The notes beneath the pieces are model-generated. The model was not told the origin of the DNA, ran no database searches, and worked only from the letters and a program-made list of their open reading frames with translations. This document shows, one piece after another, positions 58,722-64,000 of a stretch of 64,000 bases of DNA (position 1 is the stretch's first letter; each line of letters begins with the position of its first letter). Source of the DNA: Planctomycetaceae bacterium. GTDB taxonomy: Bacteria > Planctomycetota > Planctomycetia > Planctomycetales > Planctomycetaceae. The DNA lies in NCBI GenBank assembly GCA_020638955.1, contig JACKHO010000001.1, forward strand, positions 496,001-560,000. The letters are read 5' to 3'. The position numbers and the translations under genes were made by a program.

Positions 58722-60968
58722 TTACGCAGCCGCCGGTTCGACGTCGAGAGCGGCGTGGCCGCCGAGCACCATTTGTCGGGTCATGGCGACTTCAATGACC
58801 AGCAGGCCAAAGACACCAAACAGCAGCAACCACCACAGTTCAGTGCGGGAATTCTCCTGTTTGAGCTGATCGGTGATGTTGGTCATTTCCTCGACACGGA
58901 CAATAGTCCCCGAGTCGGTAATGGCTGCCCATTGGGCGTCGTCCAGTTGCGAAACGTCAGACTCAGAGCGATCGAAATCGACGACAAAAGGCTCTCCACT
59001 CTCCGGGATATCCGTGGCAAGGTGGAAGTAGTACGTTCCAGCAATATCGGCGTCCGGGTACGAAAGTGTGGGAGCGTCAGCGAGGCGAACCTCCGCCAGT
59101 GGCAGGCTGTCACCAGTGGGCCCCGAGACAACCCAGTCGGCCGCTTTGGTGTTCGGTGGCAGCGGCAGCAGGAGAGGATCACTTACGTTAACGTTTCGAC
59201 GGGGGCCGGTGGCCGTCAGAGCGAACACCAGTTCGTGGACGAACGAGAGGTAATCATTCCGAGCGGGAAGTGTGCTCCAGTCGGCGTCGAGTGGGACGGC
59301 GAACTGCACAATTTTACCGTCACCCCAGTCGCGACTCGCGAGCAGCGTGGCTTCGTTCGACAGCTTGGCGAGTGTTTGCGCGGGCGGTATCGACACGGTG
59401 TTGTCGCTGATTTTTTCTGCCAGCTCCGCATTGGCCGCGGCGACGCGTGGAGTCAGGCCCCACCAGCGGCTGAACCGGGTTTCGGCGAAGTCGATGCCAC
59501 GTTCCTTCCGAAAACGCTCCAGCCACGGAACTTGTAGTGTCTGATGGTCCACGGTCACGGACTCTTCGGCGGCAGTGGTGTCTTCCTGCTCGATTTTCAC
59601 AAAGTCGAGCGGCAGGAGCGGCACGTTCTCGGTGAGTGTCAAATTGTTCCAGGCTTGCCCGTTCACCAAATCGCCCGGCGCAATCACCACTCCGCCACCC
59701 GTTTCCGCGAACTGGACCAGTCGGTCGGCGTCGGGCTGGGTAATGCTCGGGACATTGCACAGGAACACAACGCGATAATCGGCCAACTGCACGGTTCCGA
59801 GTTCGTCTGCCTTGATGACATCGGCCCGAATCCAGGGCGCGTTGCCCGTGGCCGCGAATGCAGATTTCAAAAAGAACGTTTCCTGCTTGAGCGGATCAAG
59901 CTGCGGGTCACCATCGATGAGCAGCACGGGAATTCCGTCGGCGACGGTAACGACGGCACTGGCCGTGTTGTCCGCCGGCAAATTGTCTTCGTCGAGGCTC
60001 ACACTCATGATGTAAGAGCCCACCGCATCGAACCGATGCTCGAACTCCACCAGCGCTTCGCCATTGGGAAGCAACGCGACTTCAGTCGCTTTGGCGGGGA
60101 GCCGCTGGCCGTCGATTTCGAGGAACACGTTCCGCTGAATGTTGTCGCCGCCAGACTGCCGCACGGTAGCTCTGAGCCGAATGGGAAAATCCGGAACGGT
60201 TACATTGCGGGAGAGTTCCACACGGTCCACTGAAAAGTTGGTGGAGTCGCCACGTTGTCCGGCAACGTCAATGGCATACACCTTGGGAGGAATGCTCGGC
60301 TGTTGACGCAGGTCTTCAATCCGTTCCCAGCGGGCTTGATCCTCCAAATGCCACGGCAGTGCCTGTCCGTCAGTGAGAATAATCACCTCGCGTGACACAT
60401 TGCTGCTCGTCGAGAGGATTTGCATCGCTTCGGTAATGGCGAAGGAAAGGTCCGAGGTGCCCGACGGGGCGGGGAGATCATTCAATTGTTCTCGGACCCG
60501 ACCAAAGTCAGTGGTCGCCGGCACGATGAGTGGGCGTGTCCGTGTGCGAGCATCGATGAGTGCCGCAGTATCACCGGGATTCAAGTCTTCCAGCGCGGCA
60601 TGAATCCAGTCGATGGACGCAGCATGCGGCGTAATAGCCTTCCCTTCCCAACCGGTCGAGTAGGAACTGTCGATGACAAACACGACATCACGGCTGACAC
60701 CATCGGAAAGTGTGGCGAAAATTCCACCCTGCCCCCATGGTCGCGCGAGCGCCAGAGCTACAAGTGCTACGAGTAGCATACGAAGCAGCAGCAGCAACCA
60801 GTCCTGCAGGCGAATTCGTCGTCGCGTTTTCTTCCCCAGTTCGAGGAACTGCATTGCTCCCCACTGAACAACATCAAACTTCCGCTTGCTCAGCAAGTGC
60901 GCAATGACCGGCAGGCCCACAGCCACAAGGCCGGCCAGCATTGCGTAGTTGATGAAAGCAAATCCCAT
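58722..60968 (-). CDS. BatA/VWA-domain membrane protein
   Basis: A 748-residue protein. The N-terminal BatA region has two membrane helices and MLAGLVAVGLPVIAHLLSKR, FDVVQWGAMQFLELGKKTRR, RIRLQDWLLLLLRMLLVALV, typical of the aerotolerance-type proteins. A VWA domain follows (DVVFVIDSSYSTGWEGKAIT with MIDAS-like DxSxS; ALIDARTRTRPLIVPA; VILTDGQALPWHL). The remainder (residues about 250-680) contains Ig-like and class I glutamine-amidotransferase-like segments (VLLIDGDPQLDPLKQETFFL, VVIAPGDLVNGQAWNNL). The C-terminus holds a last membrane helix (LWWLLLFGVFGLLVIEVAMT). A membrane scaffold role is suspected. Divergent from the preceding gene. No adjacent MoxR or DUF58 gene is seen. Confidence 0.85.
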   Translation of the reverse strand: MGFAFINYAMLAGLVAVGLPVIAHLLSKRKFDVVQWGAMQFLELGKKTRRRIRLQDWLLLLLRMLLVALVALALARPWGQGGIFATLSDGVSRDVVFVIDSSYSTGWEGKAITPHAASIDWIHAALEDLNPGDTAALIDARTRTRPLIVPATTDFGRVREQLNDLPAPSGTSDLSFAITEAMQILSTSSNVSREVIILTDGQALPWHLEDQARWERIEDLRQQPSIPPKVYAIDVAGQRGDSTNFSVDRVELSRNVTVPDFPIRLRATVRQSGGDNIQRNVFLEIDGQRLPAKATEVALLPNGEALVEFEHRFDAVGSYIMSVSLDEDNLPADNTASAVVTVADGIPVLLIDGDPQLDPLKQETFFLKSAFAATGNAPWIRADVIKADELGTVQLADYRVVFLCNVPSITQPDADRLVQFAETGGGVVIAPGDLVNGQAWNNLTLTENVPLLPLDFVKIEQEDTTAAEESVTVDHQTLQVPWLERFRKERGIDFAETRFSRWWGLTPRVAAANAELAEKISDNTVSIPPAQTLAKLSNEATLLASRDWGDGKIVQFAVPLDADWSTLPARNDYLSFVHELVFALTATGPRRNVNVSDPLLLPLPPNTKAADWVVSGPTGDSLPLAEVRLADAPTLSYPDADIAGTYYFHLATDIPESGEPFVVDFDRSESDVSQLDDAQWAAITDSGTIVRVEEMTNITDQLKQENSRTELWWLLLFGVFGLLVIEVAMTRQMVLGGHAALDVEPAAA

Positions 60969-61116
60969 GGGGAATTAGTGGGTAGGAGTTTGGCAGGAAA
61001 GCCATTGGGAGGGGCAATCGCTACTAGTTGGGACAGACACCTTCTGCGACCTTCGACCGCGAGCCGGCAGGCACGACGCGGCTTTGAGAACGCAACTCAC
61101 GTTCTTCGCCGCCCCA

Positions 61117-62244
61117 CTACTCGTCGCCAAGATACTGCAACTGAATGTTGGTGTTCGGCAGCGACTTCTTCAACTCATCGACGCCTGCCTGCGTAACGGC
61201 GGTCCGGGTGACCTTAAGGTCCTCCAAGTGCTTTAGACCTGCCAGGTGCTTGAGGCCAGCATCGGTAATGGTGGTTGATCCCAGGTGCAGGAACTTCAGT
61301 TTGGTCATCCCTTCCAAATGCACCATGCCGTTGTCGGAGAGTTGCGTGTTATCGAGGTTGAGCCATTCCAAGTTTTCCAGGCCAGCAAGATGTTCGACGC
61401 CTGCGTCTGTGAGCGGAACACGCCACAAGTTCAGTTTCTTCAGGTTCGTCAACTTGCCGACATGTTCCATGCCTGCGTCGGTGATTTGGCTATCCTCACT
61501 AATGTCCAAATCTTCCAGGGTGGAAATCTGCACAAGGTGCTCCAATCCGACGTCAGAAATCTGGTCTTGAGAAACTCGCAACTTCTTCAGGTTGGGGAAC
61601 TGCTGCAGAACAGCCAGGGCTTCATCTCCAGCCAGCGTCTTGGCCAGAGTCAGTTCCTGTAAATTCTGCATCTTGGACAGGTTTTGCAGTCCGACTTCGC
61701 TGACCCACAAATTGTCGAGCGACAACGCGCGCATTCTCGTCAGCTCGGCAATCTCGATCAGCCCGCCGTCGTCAACGGTGCATGTTGTCGTCTTTCCCGA
61801 CAATCGCAACACCTCCAGACGATTGCACATGCCAATTTTCTTCATGCCCGAGTTGGTCAGACTGATGCCACGCAGGTCGAGTTCCTTGAGCGTCATCACC
61901 TGCGACGTCACGGTTCTAATTCCCATGTCAGTGACCTTTGGGCTGTCGATTTTGATTGACTGCACGCCACCGAAGGACGTCAAGGTACCCAGAGACGTGT
62001 CTTCGATTTCCATGCCACGGAAATCCAGAGAAATGACATTCCCTTCCGGATTCTGCTTGAGGGCAACCCCCATCCGACGGTACGCATCCGCCGAGCCAGG
62101 ACTGTCCGGCGGAATGTACTCACCCTGCTCGGTTGTCGCGCGCGGTTCGGGTGGCGGTGTGTCGTCTTCGACGTCACTAACGCAACCGACAAACAGCAGC
62201 GGTAAAAACAGCAACAGGGATGTGAGCTTGAGCGATTCGTTCAT
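61117..62244 (-). CDS. Leucine-rich-repeat lipoprotein
   Basis: A 375-residue protein. Lipoprotein signal (KLTSLLLFLPLLFVGC) with the lipidated Cys at about residue 21. After an acidic linker, about eleven LRRs of about 24 residues follow, e.g. GLQNLSKMQNLQELTLAKTL, GLEHLVQISTLEDLDISEDS, GMEHVGKLTNLKKLNLWRVP, GVEHLAGLENLEWLNLDNTQ, GLKHLAGLKHLEDLKVTRTA. The repeat 'tDaGl.hL..l..L..L.l..t.i' is the LRR type seen in planctomycetes. It would form a protein-binding solenoid at the envelope. No catalytic domain attached. Upstream 60969-61116 and downstream 62245-62338 contain nothing else seen. Confidence 0.88.
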   Translation of the reverse strand: MNESLKLTSLLLFLPLLFVGCVSDVEDDTPPPEPRATTEQGEYIPPDSPGSADAYRRMGVALKQNPEGNVISLDFRGMEIEDTSLGTLTSFGGVQSIKIDSPKVTDMGIRTVTSQVMTLKELDLRGISLTNSGMKKIGMCNRLEVLRLSGKTTTCTVDDGGLIEIAELTRMRALSLDNLWVSEVGLQNLSKMQNLQELTLAKTLAGDEALAVLQQFPNLKKLRVSQDQISDVGLEHLVQISTLEDLDISEDSQITDAGMEHVGKLTNLKKLNLWRVPLTDAGVEHLAGLENLEWLNLDNTQLSDNGMVHLEGMTKLKFLHLGSTTITDAGLKHLAGLKHLEDLKVTRTAVTQAGVDELKKSLPNTNIQLQYLGDE

Positions 62245-62338
62245 TGTCTGTTTCTGATGAGGGAATGTTCGTTTTAGTTCAATTCAGGTTGCGGCAACGG
62301 CAAATGCACTACAAAGAATCCTCGCAGATCCGGCCGGA

Positions 62339-62956
62339 CTACTCAATGAGTTCGGCCTTGCACAACGACAAAATGGTATTCACCAGCGACTTTAGCTCCG
62401 AGCAGGCATTGATTGCCACCGTCAGGTCTTCTCCCTCCAGGATTCGACCGGCATCAACCGTCTTCTTGTACGATTTTGTCTTTGATCCCGTGCGGTAGAC
62501 GTCCGCCAAGCGATACGCGGGAGGATTGCCATGATTGACCGTTTCAGGATTCTTGCCGGGGACCGTTTTGTTACTGCCCGTCAGCTTTTGAATCTTACTC
62601 CAGTACGGCAGCAGCCACGCTTCAAAGTCATGCAGAGCCACGTGAGGATGAAAACGCTCCTCTTTGCCGACCCATTCGCGCATCTTTCGCTTGGCGTCAT
62701 CCGCAGTTTCAAATTCAGGTGGGGCTGAGCCCGTGTAGACGTCTGTTATGGCAATGACAGCATTGGCTGGTCGCTTGCGGTCCTTTATCAACTGTTCAAC
62801 AACTCTTTTGAGTTTCGCTTCCGTGGGAATTCGACCATTGAATGGGATGAATTGCAGACTCGGCATTTTGCCCGGCAGCTTCGTTTGGAGAAACTCATTC
62901 AATTTCTGCTTGAAGGCCGTTTCTGTCTTACCTTCGACGATGATGGCAATTCTCAC
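62339..62956 (-). CDS. DUF4276 (TOPRIM-like) protein, partner of the AAA ATPase
   Basis: A 205-residue protein. The GTG at 62956 overlaps the ATPase stop (GTGA), giving VRIAIIVEGKTETAFKQKLN at the start, the TOPRIM glutamate block 'i.vEG.tE..f'. AVIAITDVYTGSAPPE corresponds to the D-x-D block (DVY here), then HPHVALHDFEAWLLPY ('p.i..HeFEALLf'), the DUF4276 signature. The C-terminal end has ILEGEDLTVAINACSELKSL. DUF4276 is the TOPRIM-like nuclease partner of OLD/AAA-type ATPases in anti-phage modules. The 4-bp overlap implies a stoichiometric pair with the ATPase. The upstream frame to 62989 is not used. Confidence 0.8.
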   Translation of the reverse strand: MRIAIIVEGKTETAFKQKLNEFLQTKLPGKMPSLQFIPFNGRIPTEAKLKRVVEQLIKDRKRPANAVIAITDVYTGSAPPEFETADDAKRKMREWVGKEERFHPHVALHDFEAWLLPYWSKIQKLTGSNKTVPGKNPETVNHGNPPAYRLADVYRTGSKTKSYKKTVDAGRILEGEDLTVAINACSELKSLVNTILSLCKAELIE

Positions 62957-64000
62957 TGAGCCCGACCTCCGAGTATTCCCATGCTCCACAATTCATCCAT
63001 GGAGTAGTCTTTGAGCCACTCATCCAAATCGAGTTCACTCCCTCGCACCATTTCCACGGCGCCGGTGTCCAGCATATTCATGGCGACAACTTCGTCCGGC
63101 TTCAAATGCCGCACGAGTCGGTCAGAATGTGTGGCGACAATAAGCTGCGTCCGCTGCGAGGCTTCTCGGAACAGTTCCGCCAGAATCGCCAGCAATTCCG
63201 GATGCAAACTCACTTCCGGTTCGTCAATCATGGTCAGTGCGGGAAGGCCCGGGCTGTAGAGCAGCGTCACCAGCCAGAGAAAACGCAACGTTCCCTCTGA
63301 GAGTTGGTGCATGTAGAACGGCTCTTTACTGGTCTTGTCCTTCCAGGTCATAGCCAACAGACCAGCCGCAACAGGTGGAAAACCCAACCGCTCAAAATTG
63401 GGGAATCCTGCACGCAGCGCTGCTTGAACTGCTTCGAAATCATCAGGCTGATTTTCTCGCATGCCGTAGAGACATGAGGCGAGATGTTCGCCATTCGTTC
63501 CTGGCGAATTGACGGTCTTCAACTGCTGCGGCATTCGGATCGGCGAATTTCCGTTCACGTCGATCACGCCGTATTTACCCTGCCCCCAGAGGCTATGGCC
63601 AAGCGAATCAGTCATGATCGAATACTTAAGTGACTGAATTGCGGCGTCTCGCTTCTTGGGAATGTCACTGTCTCCCCATTCCTCGTAACGCGTTAAATCT
63701 GCTGATGGCCCGGCGAACGCGGATTCAAGCGGGGAGACACTTCCATGTGGCAAGGTAGAGACGCTTCTGGTTGGGTTGCCGTCGCTGTCGTATTTGAGGC
63801 TTGATACCTTCTCTAGGTCGCGACGAATGATGTCCTCTTCGACATCGCCACTTGAGGTGAGAACCTCCAAGAATTCATTGCTCACTTGGTATGAAGTGAA
63901 AATGCATCGCACCTCGAGCCCGTAGCGGAGAGTTCGCTTTCCGTAGCCAGGGGAAAAAAGCAATGAAAAGCCTATGCGATCTATTTTTGGGTGAGAACTC
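62953..64000 (-). CDS. AAA ATPase (OLD/RecF-like), partial at the window edge
   Basis: The frame is open from 64000 to the stop at 62953-62955 with no convincing start inside the window, so the gene extends beyond it (at least 349 residues seen). The N-terminal Walker A lies outside. Seen: a long middle insert with SLGHSLWGQGKYGVIDVNGN, then FYMHQLSEGTLRFLWLVTLL (signature 'lSeGtlr.l.l'), PALTMIDEPEVSLHPELLAI (Walker B plus 'DEPe..LHP'), and TQLIVATHSDRLVRHLKPDE (sensor/H-loop). This is the AAA_21-like ATPase usually paired with a TOPRIM gene; the pair overlaps by 4 bp. An anti-phage or DNA-processing module is likely. Confidence 0.85.
   Translation of the reverse strand, partial: SSHPKIDRIGFSLLFSPGYGKRTLRYGLEVRCIFTSYQVSNEFLEVLTSSGDVEEDIIRRDLEKVSSLKYDSDGNPTRSVSTLPHGSVSPLESAFAGPSADLTRYEEWGDSDIPKKRDAAIQSLKYSIMTDSLGHSLWGQGKYGVIDVNGNSPIRMPQQLKTVNSPGTNGEHLASCLYGMRENQPDDFEAVQAALRAGFPNFERLGFPPVAAGLLAMTWKDKTSKEPFYMHQLSEGTLRFLWLVTLLYSPGLPALTMIDEPEVSLHPELLAILAELFREASQRTQLIVATHSDRLVRHLKPDEVVAMNMLDTGAVEMVRGSELDLDEWLKDYSMDELWSMGILGGRAQ

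Overview
The window looks like a chromosomal segment of a planctomycete (Planctomycetota, order Planctomycetales), an inference from gene content. It has two Tat-leader DUF1501 genes, a 3-keto-disaccharide hydrolase (DUF1080) domain fused to an SGNH hydrolase, a BatA/VWA protein, a LamG protein, DUF4332 helix-hairpin-helix domains, a proline-rich secreted protein, long intergenic gaps filled with short interspersed repeats, and weak Shine-Dalgarno signals. No sequence search was possible, so family names rest on motifs read from the translations.

Layout. (1) 1-3049 is the right end of an integrative element inserted at the 3' end of a tRNA-Leu(UAG) gene. It holds the start of a Prim-Pol-type primase that runs off the window, a small unknown gene, an excisionase-like HTH protein, a dense array of GGAC/GTCC motifs and a tyrosine integrase. 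(2) 3189-4874 encodes an exported EEP-family phosphodiesterase and a LolA-like exported protein. (3) 5323-10739 is a complete type I secretion set (ABC exporter, HlyD-type adaptor, TolC-like protein); the exporter ATPase has degenerate catalytic motifs. (4) 10865-14441 holds a LamG protein, an M50 site-2-protease homologue without its zinc motifs, and the SGNH-DUF1080 protein. (5) 14652-19258 is a YhaO/YhaN (SbcD/SbcC-like) pair in which the nuclease partner has lost its metal ligands and the ATPase carries two DUF4332 domains. (6) 19411-27936 has photolyase, an FRG-domain protein, a tandem gene duplication, a YkgJ-type cysteine-cluster protein, CCA-adding enzyme and a ClC channel with CBS domains.

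(7) 28078-36017 is the most striking part. Two apparently identical 1567-bp IS copies (IS1182-like transposase) lie in opposite orientation around a 3.5-kb segment. A DUF1501 gene is split: its first 45 codons sit inside one IS boundary on the + strand and the rest sits outside the other IS on the - strand. Flipping the segment back and removing one IS with a 3-bp target duplication restores an in-frame 483-codon gene, the same length as the intact neighbouring DUF1501 gene. This records an IS insertion followed by recombination between inverted IS copies.

(8) 36405-41657 has a DUF4139-like protein, a DUF3445 protein, a four-CBS protein and a two-LCCL-domain gene interrupted by an in-frame TGA. 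(9) 41676-46085 is the housekeeping cluster rplY/ctc-pth-rpsF-ssb-rplI-dnaB on the - strand. (10) 46249-54713 has a flavin-dependent halogenase-like gene in tandem with a hydrolase, a haloalkane-dehalogenase-like hydrolase overlapping a glutaredoxin-like gene, a cupin, small unknown genes and a DUF4062 protein. (11) 54827-64000 has the proline-rich protein overlapping guaB, a BatA/VWA protein, a leucine-rich-repeat lipoprotein and, at the edge, an AAA ATPase overlapping a DUF4276 TOPRIM-like gene, an arrangement typical of OLD/PARIS-like anti-phage modules.

Pseudoenzymes recur (Mre11-like, M50, ABC ATPase) and possible defence genes (FRG, DUF4062, AAA plus TOPRIM) are scattered rather than clustered.
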